Below, in pieces: positions 1 through 10,343 of a stretch of 20,288 nucleotides of DNA. Made by a program: the position numbers and the translations under genes. This DNA is from Paraglomus occultum (lineage: Eukaryota > Glomeromycota > Glomeromycetes > Paraglomerales > Paraglomeraceae). The notes below the pieces were generated by a model. That model saw nothing but the letters and a program-made list of their open reading frames with translations. It did not search any database and was not told the origin of the DNA. The stretch is from the NCBI GenBank assembly GCA_910592205.1, contig CAJVPJ010000638.1:1-20288 (forward strand), given 5' to 3'. Numbering within the stretch: the first letter of the stretch is position 1; the number at the start of each line of letters is the position of its first letter.

Positions 1-2741
1 GGGGAGAGGTATGACTGCATAGGAATGTGTTAAGGCGTAGCAAGCGTTTTAGGATTTGATCATTTATTTGTGGCGTATTACTAATATCTTACACATTATT
101 GCATTCCATTTCATATGCGAAACATTCACAGCATTGTTGACATCGATTTCCAACGTAATGGATTGTTCTCTGGGTCCCTTCATCCTCTTCATTTACATGT
201 TTGCGTTAGTAGTTCAGGCCTGAACTCTAATCTATTGATTGCATTGATTGTTCATGTTTCCGAGTGTAACCAAATTCTGTTTAAGGGGCGTATGACGGAT
301 GATAATGAATCAATAATTGCGTTATGAACTCGGTCGCTTTTTAAAGAGTACATCAGACTCTAACTAATAATAAACGTCGATATTGTAATATAACTAAGTT
401 TCAAATCATATTTACATATTGAGCGCCACCATTCTCATGGCACCGTGGGTATTTTTGATTACACAACTTGTTCTGCAAACGTGAGGTCACATGTGAATGC
501 GGCTCAAATGAGAAGAATTTGAATTGGTGTCTTTTCCGCAGGGTAAGAAGTAATTGTAGTAATCGTGACGCATATCTATTCCGTATCCGGCATATTAATA
601 ACTTGGATGGGGATAGATGCAAAGACGATAATGCACAGCTACGAACGCAAATAGGATTATGTATAGAACGCCACAAACCTGAATGCCAAGAGTGGTTACT
701 GTTACTATTACCATGACTATTACGGACTGATGCTTTTTGTCACACGGTAAAAAAAAAGGAGTCAGATCTGTTGCGGATCTTTTGTTTTACTAATGAGGTA
801 ACTCGATACACGTGCGAGTTTGACATCAAACTGGTGAAAAAAAAAATAGTCAAAATATTACACAAGACCAGCAACGGTTTACACATTACCGAATGGTTGG
901 GGCATACAAGGGACAACATTAGACAGTAGTTTAAGATAATTAAAGGCTTTTAATATGGAATTCCCATTCCCGGCAGCAGACGCTAAATCCCACGTGATAG
1001 TTTGTAACACGTAACATTAATATTTCAATTTAACTGGTTGGTCGGTTATAATTATAATTATGCAGAAGAAAAACAAGGTGTCAAACGATTAAAGCAGTAA
1101 AATAACTGTATATCGTTAGAATAAAAAAAAATCAACTATTTATAGCAACTGAATGATATGTAAATGAAAAGATTTGCGACATCGGATAAGAAAAGTAAGC
1201 CGATCCTGCTATCATGCAAGACGATCATTATATCGTTTATCATGTAGTTCTCGGTTAAGAAAATATATATATTACCCGACAGAACTGACCTCGGAATGAG
1301 CTGATGAAAACCATTTTCATACCGATATTATGATATTTCTAACGAGTCTGATGAGATCCGTGAAATAAACACTAAATCGTAGCACATTACCAGACAAGTA
1401 ACTTTACAATAATCTTGTGTTCAGTGCATGCAAGGCGTAATATTGTGCGACTATTGTTATGTGACTTTCTTATTGTTGTCCACCCAGCTTATCAAATATT
1501 CACCCGTCTGTTGTCCACTGTCCGAAAGAAACATTGAGTTGATTACTAATATTTATCTGCATTACGCCACACATTCTAACTGCAGATTGCAGCATTTCGT
1601 ATAACATTATAATTTACTCTTCTAGCTACTAAGAGTGAACATACTTTCGGTTTTGAGATATTTTAACAGCGCGATGCGAGATCACATTAAGTTTTATACG
1701 GTTTGAATACTAGCATTGGATTTTCTAAAACTCTGTTATTCGTGATTCAAAACGTTCTGCTGCAGTGTAAGTCAAGTCAGCAATTAGCATACGCGCTGTG
1801 GTATACACGCAAATAGTACATCATACTTTATGAAGAAATTGTTGAAATACGAGAGCAAACTACAAGTTCTAAAACGTAAAATCATGAGAAAAAAAACCAA
1901 CTTTTTTATGAGTATGGCGGAACGAACTAACTTTTTAATATTCGGCAATGCGTAGCATATAGTTCACGATATTTATAGTAACATTGGATTCTCGTCCTCC
2001 TATTGGACAATCTTGCCGAAGTCTCTCCGGTTTCTCCGAAGCTATAAAGTGCGATGACTATTTATAAATTAGATGATGGCCGATAGTCTGAATTATATTT
2101 ATGGGAAACGCTATCATTTACAATATCTTGCACTCAGGTAATCGAGTTATATTCACTTGTCTGTCGAGCACTACTCGCTGTAAATTTGATGTCATTCATA
2201 ACCGAAGCGCGGAAGTACGGAAACTTTTAAATTTGAGAATTTTAATCAGAACGACTATAATTCAATTTCTAGTTCAATGTTACTTAAGTTTGTTTTAAAA
2301 TTACACGTCTTTTAGCATTTCAACTAATTTCAATAATAACAGCTGAAACAATCAAATTGGTATTTTGCCTTCATATCCGGTACGGCGCGAACATATGATA
2401 TTCAACACGTTTGATTGGATACGTAATAATAATATTCTATTGGAAAAGAATTTCTCAAAATACAATTACAAGTGCCGATTGAAGAAGGTTTTGATGTTGT
2501 CAATACAAGATGTTTATCTGCCCAATTCAAGAGTTTATTGTATCGATTCAATGTCATTATCATCACTCAAACGGCCCTCCACTCCTCTTAACTTGACACG
2601 CACAATATGATTTATTAGAATTTTTACAATGATGTATATATAAAACAGTTGAATTGTCACACAATTGAAGAATATTTTCCATATGTTTATACTTTCTAGC
2701 TAGTACTCACAAAACTTAGCTAATTAACATCCCCCTTTTAC
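1..2741. other. AT-rich region without a supported gene
   Basis: No reading frame here has a recognisable domain, and none can be joined through plausible splice sites into a longer conserved product. The open stretches (about 115-327, 401-716, 2101-2298 and 2365-2610) are short and low in complexity, and one pair overlaps antisense. A/T homopolymers and short TATAAT-like repeats (near 1047-1060) are common. A TATA-like pair near 2043-2068 precedes a 65-codon frame, but nothing supports expression. The right end holds the 3' untranslated region of the minus-strand oxidase gene. A diverged transposon remnant or non-coding RNA cannot be excluded by eye. Confidence 0.6.
2611..2616 (-). terminator. 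Candidate poly(A) signal of the oxidase gene
   Basis: TTTATT on the plus strand is AATAAA on the minus strand, about 125 nt beyond the stop codon of the oxidase gene. The spacing fits a 3' untranslated region, but the hexamer is common in AT-rich DNA, so this is only suggestive. Confidence 0.35.
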
Positions 2742-4167
2742 TCAGTAAAGTAGAATATAATCATCATCCGCATATCCCATCTCCTTCAAACTTGCACCAA
2801 TTTTATCCAACATGGCTGCTGGACCGCAAGCAACGATTTTTTTCTGCACCATAAGATAATTAAATGAAGCTCCCCTTGAATAAGAGTGACTTGGCTGCCT
2901 TGTTGGAGGTTGGGGAAGAGGTCGCATGCTATTTGGTGATCCAGAGTTAGTTGAACCTTCCGATGGGGAGGTTCTTTCAGTCGTGATAATATCTTGTGTT
3001 CCTTTGTTGATAGTAGTAACTACTTCGTGATTAGTTAAATCTGGTTGATCAGACATATCGTATTGGTCACGAATAGCTAATTTCTGACTGTCTTTTCCAT
3101 CGTAATTACCAGTCACTTCACCAGCTCTCAAAGTCGGGCTGTATCTTTCGTCGAGTTGTCCCGTTGGGTCATAAGCAGTCGGGCTTCTCGGAAAACTCAC
3201 TGTATGCGTATTCATTCCATGATGCAATAACCACGTATGTAACACACTAGTAGTAACATGTCCATGCAAACCTTCCCATTCGTGACCCACTGTTGGTGGA
3301 TTGCTCAACATATAGGTAACTGTCAGTGCTCCTTTAGAGTTTGCCGCCAAACTTTCAAGTTCGAGACCCATAATGATATCTTCAACTCTTTTATTTGCAA
3401 AGAGTAGATGCATAGTAATGTGGCGATCTCGACTGGTGGCGAGAACTTTTAGATGGAAATTGATTAACTGTTTGGTTCGAGGGGAACAAAGTGAGTGAAT
3501 AGGAAAATACGCAAGTGTTAGCTGAAACGATGCATATTACATAACATGACACTAATTTTTCAATTTAACCTACCTGAACCATTGGTGTAATCCCACTTCC
3601 TCCGGCAATCATAACCAATTGATCCCAACAACCGTCAAAACTGTTCGGATTCAACAGCAAGTGGCCTGATGATCTGCCTGTCGTACTTGACCCAGCTGAT
3701 AAATTAGATATTACACTATGTGTTGAACTGAATCTACGTCCCATAATAGTTGATAATTCATTCTGCGTCATATGGGTCACTCCACGACGATCCAACAAAT
3801 CAAACGGTCCCCGAACTTTGAGTTCGTATCCAATTCTTTGATGAGCTAGGTGCTGAGACATTAGACCATGTTCATATACTTTCACAATAATGGAGAACCT
3901 GCGTGATATTCGGCCTTCAACTGGAGTGTAAGCACGGACAACCACTTGACCCTTAACTCGGGCTTGGATTTCGATGTAATCTCCCGGGATAATGCGATCA
4001 CCTTCGGAGTCTTTCAATTGATGAAGTTTAGAAAAAGTGAATTTTATGACAGGACGTTCTGGATCGCCATTAACCAAAGCTTTTTCAACCAGCTGATATC
4101 TTTTGAAAACTCTAACTGAAGTATCCTTTTTGAGATCCGTGACAAAGAACGGTTGTTGCAGTCTAAA
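2742..4167 (-). other. FAD- and NAD(P)H-binding reductase domains (residues about 1143-1583)
   Basis: This is a ferredoxin-reductase-like pair of the cytochrome b5 reductase/nitrate reductase type. The FAD half has RAYTPV (1222-1227; usual RxYTPV), GLMSQHL (1245-1251) and VRGPF (1262-1266). The nucleotide half has MIAGGSGITPMVQ (1330-1342), LLFANKRVEDII and ACGPAAM (1555-1561), and ends in YILLY with no typical C-terminal Phe. Two insertions interrupt the fold: Ser/Thr-rich at about 1272-1319 and Ser/Thr/Pro-rich at about 1431-1547, the second holding RPLPQPP (1524-1530). Both usual binding sites remain, so the reductase should work. NADH preference is likely from the b5-reductase resemblance but is not shown. 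Confidence 0.9.
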
Positions 4168-7100
4168 GTAAGACTGTTCTGATGTTGGCGTCGGCGGTGC
4201 ATCGTCAGCCTTTTCAACATTCCTTTCATCGTAACTGTCACCCTTTATTTTTCCAATTACCATGCCAGCGAATTGTCTCACTGCGAAATTCGTGTGCTTG
4301 TGTCTGGCGATCGGCTCGGATGATTTGTGGAATCGTTCAATGTTGAAATCGTCAATCTTTGCAGACATCGTTTTGCGTCTGCGAAGTTTTTGATCAGGGT
4401 CAAGAGCCTGTTGTTCCCACAGATGTGTATAACGTCCTAACACAGGGCTCACGAGATGGGCTCCTTTTGAATACGCCATCATGTCATTTTTGTCTGTGGC
4501 ATTGGGGTCCGGATCTATCTCTTCCTTTGGTGTTGCTGTTGGCCTGTGAGTGTTGTAAAAGTCTGGTGACAAATGGTTAGAGGGAGATGCATGAGTAATA
4601 TATTAGAATTGCTTGCATAACACGCTGTCTCTATTTCTTGCAATACATACCATTAGTTATATCCGTGCCAATAACGCGATGCAATATCTTCTCACCACCC
4701 GGATGTGAATGAATCCATCTCCTAATATCTGCCACAAATCCATCACAGACAACCAAAAACGCTCCTCTCTGCACACCCTCATTAACTTGATCCCACGTAA
4801 AGTCGGGCATCGCATTAAGTCCTGCGGCATCAAAAAATAGGTCAACTGTCTTCTCTTCTGCTTCAGCTCCGGTACAGGCCTTGATCCGACATTTTCCACC
4901 CATGATTTTCCAGATTTGACCCCCGATGAAAATCAAACAAATCAAAGCGACAACACCAATCAAAGCCCCTTGCCAGGGAACCTTATCTGCACCGTATGTG
5001 ATACAATATACGTTAATGCCCAAGTATAGAGAGAACCTATATGTATTGTACAAGTAATGTGTGAGTTGATTAATCGAGTGAAACAATTATACTCCATTCA
5101 CGCAAACATATTAATATGGCATTTACGGTTACACGCTCACGTTACCATGCTGTAATCATAAGGACCATGCCAAAGTATCGATGCGTTCTTTTAACAACTC
5201 TGAGAAGACCTTCGTTAACTGATTCAATTTTCTGTTGTGACCAATAAGTAGTCAATCCAAATGACATTTGAAGGAAAGTACCGATATAGACTGCTAATCC
5301 AATTCTACCAAAAAATTACAAAATTAGAAAAACGTTTTTAATAAAATAATAAAGACGTCGGCACTGCGTTATACTTACTTTGCGTGATTCGTTTGTAGGT
5401 TGGCGATAGTGGCAATGGCAGCAGCTCCAAATGTGCCAACAAGCAACACGCCAAACAATTGCATGTTCCTGTGAAACTTTAAGTAGAACGTGGTATGTTT
5501 GTAATATCTGATAACGTAAATCGAGGTTGGAAAGATTATGCTGTAAATAGACAGATGCTCATCAGTACTGGTTAATCGATAACTTTAAGCAAAAGATTCG
5601 ACTCACCAGAATATTGTAAACATTCCAAACCCGTGAGCCAATCTGGTCTGCCGTTGTCTCTCTGGAGAAGCTGCTATAGCTGTATCTTGTAAGTTAATAA
5701 CCTTGCCGAGACTAAAATCAACAAGCTGCCTGGCTCTATTTCTGGGTCCGTGATATGTAACAACGTTAGTCGTAGGGTTGAAAGCCATGATCATTTTCAT
5801 TTGCCCTTCTGTGATCGCCTTTCTGCCTGAACTGGCTGCTGCGAGGGGACGATTGAATTCAATCTGGTAAACGGACCCGTTAAGTGTCGTGCTGGTCAAT
5901 TGAAAGTCTTGATGACCCGAGTCAAGAACTGGTGGTTGGTATCCTTTGGAAATGTAATTCCCTAAACTGGCCGAACCAGATGACACCGTTCCTATGATAA
6001 AATCAGCGTCTGTCATGCCATTATCGGACGGACCAAAGCCTATACCAAACCAGCCATTTCCGCTTTCAGTTGCAAAATTGATTAAAAATTGTAGAGTCTT
6101 ATCCGTGACGCCAAAGCGTACTTGATATTCTGGCCATCTAGTCATGTCTCCTGGATATGGATCGGTTATAGGATTTGGTGCATTGCTGAGACTACTGTCA
6201 GTTGGTGGCAAAACAGTCCAAATGCTTGCAGGAAATGTTATGCCTTCCGGCAGTTCATCCGGTGTCAAATTATCGACTATTACATCTCTAAAGGTTCTGT
6301 TACGGAATGTCAATTGCTCAGTGGTACTGAAATAATTTTGAAACCAGAATCGGTCAGTAACGCGATAGCGATCAAACTGTCGGATGAGAGCCGTGTAGAC
6401 AAGCTCCCCAACATTGGCACCAGCAACGTGATCTTCGGCATGCGCACAGACAAACGCTTCACACTTGTCGACAGTGCCATAAACTTGTTGGAGTCTGGCC
6501 GCAATTTCTGCATTTGAGGTGACCTCAGCAAACGAATTTTTACGCGCAAGACCAAAACCTGCGCGGGCGTCGTTGTAAAGAGGGATACCTATCATTACCA
6601 AAAAAAAAAAAATAATTAGCAATAGCATCAGAATGTTAATTTTTTGCAAACTGGCGTGGCAGCAGCATATTGCGCTATTTGTTTACTCACCAAGATCTCT
6701 GCATCTCGAAACATCAAATGCCGCAATCTCGTACTTTAGTTTATTTGCACCAGTCCATGCCCTCGACCCATCCGACACGTATGCGTCAACCTCTTCTTGT
6801 CGTTGACTGGCCATCGATCGAAGAATAGGACCCAAACCGACCCGAAGCAAAAGATCAAATCTTACTGTATCAGACAATGGAAGTTCGGCAAGAGTTTCAC
6901 CGTTGATATTTAATATGTTGTACGTGTTACTGGAGAATACGAGAGTGAGAAAAGATATAAAAGATTCAGATAACGCCATATCCAACAACAACATTTTCAT
7001 TGATCGAATGGCTCGTTTCAATATCCACCTACCTAATCTCACTGTGACCATATCTAAACGCAACAATACTGAAAAACAAGTCTGTTCCGGGTTGTTGATT

Positions 7101-8254
7101 CGGATTATAGCCCGAATATGGTGGTAAGGGACGTCCAGTTACAATTCCCAGATATTCTTCGCTCACGATCTTTTGATACTGTCCAATATTCCATCGCCTA
7201 GCTTCTTGAAAATATTGCTCGTCGGTCCACGTGCTGTTGATCGAGTACAGCCAATCGCACAATCTGTTATGTTCCCTAAGAAATATAGTATTGATGGCCA
7301 GTGTAAAGATGTTTTGTGAACGAGCAAATGGTCCACCTAATTTAAAAGTTCTTGTTGTGTCATTCCATGGAGAATAGCCATTCACCATCAACAATTTTCC
7401 GCGTTGAGAAGCCGTATCTCTTACTGCATTAGACTGTTCAAGTGTCGAACCATACAAAGGATTTAAATCGAGGAATCCAGTTACACCATTTACTCCGAAC
7501 GTGGGGTTTGCGGGATCATAATAAGATCGATTTTGTCTCAGTACGCCAGCATTAGGGTAAGCAACGAGATCGGGACCTGCAGTCATTATATTTGCAGGAG
7601 GAGAGCCAGGAGGGTTATAGTTTGCGTCATCGAGAGGTGCATATATATAGGTCGGTAGGTTGATATTTTCAACTGCTGCACTCGTGTCGTAGGAGATGTA
7701 TTGCCCCAAGAATGTGATCTTTCAATATTAAGAAAAATGAATATTTAAATTATAAAAGACCCTGCACCCAATCGATGTTGTACGACCAAACACAAACATA
7801 ACCAAATATGATTTAGATCGACGCAGCTTACCATGTGTGAAGTTTTACGAAGGCTTTTATAAATGGGAACTTTACTGTCGTTGACTATAAGATTTGTTCC
7901 ATATCTCGACACAATGTTTGACACACATCTTGGCAATGGGTATACATCTGCTGCTAATTGATCTGTACAGCTAGAGTTTATGGCAGTACCAGGCAATACT
8001 CCATCGGTTGGTGTCTTTAGAGGCTGACTCCTTCCATCAACAAAGTTTGCGGTGGGCAAGTCAACACGAAGGTATTTATCACCCGTTGCACCAGCAGTAG
8101 GATAATTCAGATTGTTTCCTGTGCCGTCAATTGCACGATATTCGGTAGATGTGGCAAACTTGCAAGAGAGAAGCAAGCATAGGAACGTGAACGCAAGGTA
8201 AATTTGAATAAAAGAAGTTATAGAAGATTTGTGCGAACGTTTGTGCTTTGCCAT
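2742..8254 (-). CDS. Haem peroxidase-DOMON-cytochrome b561-cytochrome b5-flavin reductase fusion protein
   Basis: Nine exons join without a frame break into 1583 codons: 8254-7832, 7718-7033, 6929-6691, 6588-5607, 5540-5379, 5304-5146, 5036-4651, 4562-3574, 3467-2742. Introns are 66-113 bp with GT-AG ends, and every junction restores a conserved motif. The start is fixed by an in-frame TAA at 8275-8273. Order: signal peptide (hydrophobic residues about 14-31), animal-type haem peroxidase (39-565), DOMON (597-745), b561 helices (766-929), cytochrome b5 (960-1120), FAD and NAD(P)H domains (about 1143-1583). The likely role is to carry electrons from cytosolic NAD(P)H across a membrane to the outer or luminal face, giving reactive oxygen or an oxidised product; this is inference from architecture. 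It is not a NOX/DUOX, as there is no ferric-reductase/gp91 core or EF-hand, and not a psi-factor oxygenase, as there is no P450 domain. No close characterised homologue is known to me, so no symbol is given. The flanking spacers (2.1 and more than 2.7 kb) are the longest in the window. Confidence 0.92.
4240..4810 (-). other. Cytochrome b5 haem domain with a long loop (residues about 960-1120)
   Basis: The first haem ligand is clear: SHPGGE with His995, preceded by FTWDQV and followed by GTDITND. In ordinary cytochrome b5 the second His follows within about 25 residues. Here FYNTH supplies His1018 at nearly that distance, but the usual segment after the second His (H-x-A-x-x-L-x-x-x-x-VG) appears only after a polar insert of about 80 residues, as HKHTNFAVRQF...VIGKI (1100-1118). 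The true second ligand is probably His1100 or His1102 rather than His1018. The insert holds KLRRRKTMS (1071-1079), a basophilic phosphorylation-like stretch. An intron (4650-4563) splits the domain after GTDITN. Confidence 0.85.
4901..5641 (-). other. Cytochrome b561 transmembrane core (residues about 766-929), introns included
   Basis: Five hydrophobic segments can be read: about 768-787, 804-823, 830-852, 874-898 and 906-929. Four conserved His sit in the expected places: LAHGFGM (His768), FHRNMQ (His800), TNHA (His829) and THRYFG (His872). They can hold two haems b, one near each membrane face. An odd number of helices puts the peroxidase/DOMON part outside and the cytochrome b5/flavin part in the cytosol, as an outward electron chain needs. 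The core is split over four exons (5607, 5540-5379, 5304-5146 and 5036 onward), and each splice keeps the helix sequence continuous. The donor at 5145 is GTAACG, weaker than the others; a GTGAGC five bases on would leave an in-frame TAA. Confidence 0.92.
5702..6148 (-). other. DOMON domain (residues about 597-745)
   Basis: This beta-sandwich module has the DOMON pattern GWFGIGFGP followed by GMTDADFIIG, and a late YHGP. The usual haem b ligands of cytochrome-type DOMON domains are a Met and a His; the candidates here are Met641 and His729. The module lies directly before the b561 helices, the same order as in plant and animal DOMON-b561 (CYBDOM) proteins. There it is thought to receive electrons on the non-cytosolic face. 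Here it would link the b561 core to the peroxidase domain. Ligand assignment is by motif only. Confidence 0.85.
6242..8140 (-). other. Animal-type haem peroxidase domain (residues about 39-565), introns included
   Basis: The domain opens with YRAIDGTGNNLNYP (39-52), a start typical of bacterial and fungal members of the animal haem peroxidase superfamily. Other family landmarks are FLDLNPLYG (223-231), ARS with the presumed catalytic Arg274, REHNRL (289-294), FRYGH with the proximal haem ligand His366, SRCRDLG-IPLYND (444-456, equivalent to SRDHGLPGYN of myeloperoxidase), and TDRFWFQN (527-534). The distal site reads GQYISYD (146-152). Compared with the usual GQFLDHD, Gln147 and the Ca-binding Asp152 are kept, but the distal His is Tyr151 and the haem-linking Asp is Ser150. 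Haem may still bind, but normal peroxide cleavage should be impaired. The domain follows the signal peptide and so should lie outside the cytosol. Confidence is high for the family and moderate for the loss of activity. Confidence 0.9.
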
Positions 8255-10343
8255 GGATAAAGGAGAATGAAATTATATAATACAGAAACACTGATTGGCA
8301 ATGATTATTTGATACAAAATTAGTTTGGGTAAGGTGTAATAGATAGACTTCTACAACGTTAATGTTGCATCTCGTTCTACTCGTTCTCCGCTTAGGGAAA
8401 GTAAGTCCAAGAGTTATTGGATGATAAAGACCTTAAATATATGCATCCATGCTGCGTAGGTGTGACAAACATTGTATGATAGGCGAATCACAAACCCATA
8501 ATAGTCAGTATGAAGACAATCAATAAGCGCCGATGTATTAGTATAACCGAGCATATATTAATATTAATATTTTCCCCGACAAGTTTGTTTTCCAAACTCC
8601 GAAAAGCAGGAAAAAAATTTTTTTATCAATTTTATCGATCACATCAGCACCTTATCTTAACAATGTTGTGTAACTTCGGAGCAATATTCGGTCAACAAAC
8701 GTATCTGATGTTAATATAGTCAAAAATAGATTACGATATGACATTGATTAGAAGGCAAGTATGACATGGTAGGTATACTTGGTTGTAACGCATGTTAACC
8801 GTTTAATTATCGAGATGCCCGCAATTCCCCCAGGACATTATAATAATGGGACAATCATCAAGTAGCTTAAAAAGGTTAGTAAGTCTGCGCGGATAGCCAG
8901 AGCCATTTAGGAAACACTATTGTACAAGCCTGGTGTTATATACTATTATTAGACATACAATAATATAATATATTACGTAACTCGAACATCTTAATAGAAA
9001 ACGGGTCCCTTGTCCAACATATGAAAAGGCTAGCGATTAGATTGTGAGCTCCTATCAACAATTCATACCTTGACAGTTTGTCTGGTTGCCATTATCTATA
9101 TTTCTCCAATGACAAGAGAAAGAATGTCTTTAAGTAAACACAAGTTATACAGACGCCATATCTTGGAATGACCATTCTGTTTCTTGTCGGTTTCCCCCGC
9201 TTGTCCAAGATTCCCAAAGGCATTCAAATGACTTGTCGCAATATTACGTCTTTTGTATCACCGGACAATCACCAACGTGACTCTGTTTATTTGGTTTGCG
9301 CAGCCATAATGTCTACTTTGTACGCACACAATAGAGTCACCAAACCCTTGCATATCTAAACGTTAATTTCGTTATTGATAGGAGAAGCTAACCAAGCATC
9401 ATTACATCATAGCGACAGTCTCCATTGCATTATATAAAAATGGCTTGGAAATGTAGAAAAAAATTTTGTATGACAGCATTATAATTAAGGAAATTCTGAT
9501 AAGGATAAGGTTTGTTACTATTACCACCAACTTTAATATTGTTTAGTATAATAGTAAACATATCAATATTATAATTTTAGTGAATATGAACCAAAGCCAT
9601 GATATTTATCGAAAAGCGGCAAAGATAGCCAGCCAAATGCGCAAATACAATAAAGAACTCATTTAACAAATGCCACATTTCTTAACTGATTCGATACCAG
9701 TTTTTCCTTGTTCATGAAAGTTTGTGTCCATTGAGGAACAAATTGTTGGGTTTAATCGATCAAAAGATAAATACCCTACTAGCTTTTCAGGATACCCTTT
9801 GTTATTGCATTATTATTATTCTAGTCCTGACCAAACACGACACTAACCAAATTAAGATTCATTTTGGGTATTTGCTAAAAATATTTACTTATCAGCATTA
9901 ACACCGACCACTCATTGTGTCAAACATCGCTCCGTAACGAAAAGTAGTCACAAATAGTGAACAAGCAAGCATTCGAATGCTAAGATTGTTACAATGTCCG
10001 ATCTCAGATTTAACCGGGACCTAGTTCTGACATTCCGAGTCCAAGGCATCAAGTGTAATAACCGGTCAATTTGAAACATAATATCTCCTGTGATTCTGCC
10101 GTGCTGTTAAAAAATAATGGACGAGTTTCACGACATGTCTCTTAGGTTAATGAAATATTAATATGGGCAAGCTTATTTTCTTTGCACATAGCCTATCAGT
10201 ATGGATTGACCTTTCATCAATCCAAAGCATCGGTACATCGGTACATTCAGCTTTGATTATCTACACGTGATTTATTTCAATAGTCAATACGTCGTTTTCT
10301 CAAATTCTTTATATTACTTTCGCATTTTTTTTACACGGAAAGC
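8255..10343. other. Divergent spacer between the oxidase and arginyl-tRNA synthetase genes
   Basis: About 2.1 kb of AT-rich DNA lies between the two start codons. The only open frames (8510-8719 and 9168-9359, plus strand) have no domain and no splice partners. Near the synthetase gene are an E-box CACGTG (10264-10269) and a TATA-like TTTATATTA about 30 nt before its ATG. TGACTC (9280-9285) and GAGTCA (9333-9338), Gcn4-type half sites, occur about 1 kb from the synthetase start, rather far to be persuasive. A short direct repeat, CATCGGTA twice, lies near 10229-10244. Nothing else was recognised. Confidence 0.5.
8271..8298 (-). promoter_or_regulatory. CCAAT and TATA-like elements before the oxidase gene
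   Basis: On the minus strand a CCAAT box (8298-8294) lies 40 nt before the start codon, and a TATTATATAATT run lies about 17-28 nt before it. The in-frame stop that fixes the start codon overlaps the A/T run. The close spacing implies a very short leader if this is the core promoter; a start further upstream is equally possible. Confidence 0.3.

Noticed and set aside
401-716. Overlapping frames on both strands (91 codons minus, 82 codons plus), the plus one Cys-rich at its start
   Set aside because: No domain, no splice partners and no coding-like composition. The Cys spacing matches no zinc finger, and overlapping antisense frames of this size are expected by chance.
2040-2298. TATA-like sequences followed by a 65-codon frame starting ATGGGAAAC
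   Set aside because: The frame is short, has no recognisable motif and does not extend by splicing. TATA-like runs are common in this AT-rich DNA.
3470-3490. GGTTCGA resembling a tRNA B box
   Set aside because: It is inside an oxidase intron, with no A box at the right distance and no cloverleaf.
7029-8254. Three or more separate peroxidase, DOMON, b5 and reductase genes instead of one fusion
   Set aside because: Every junction has GT-AG splice sites in matching phase and restores a family motif (SHM-ITFLGQY, RDL-GIPLYN, TIFC-IIFP, QTNHAK-IGL, TAW-FSLY, TDITND-FYN, PMVQ-LINF). Internal fragments lack good starts or terminators.
2742-8254. Classification as NADPH oxidase/DUOX or as a psi-factor (linoleate diol synthase type) oxygenase
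   Set aside because: There is no ferric-reductase/gp91 six-helix core and no EF-hand for DUOX. For the psi-factor type there is no P450 domain; the C-terminal half is DOMON-b561-b5-b5 reductase.
9280-9338. TGACTC and GAGTCA as a Gcn4/CPC1-type control of the arginyl-tRNA synthetase
   Set aside because: They lie about 1 kb from the start codon, whereas such sites usually act within a few hundred bases. Kept only as a note in the spacer entry.
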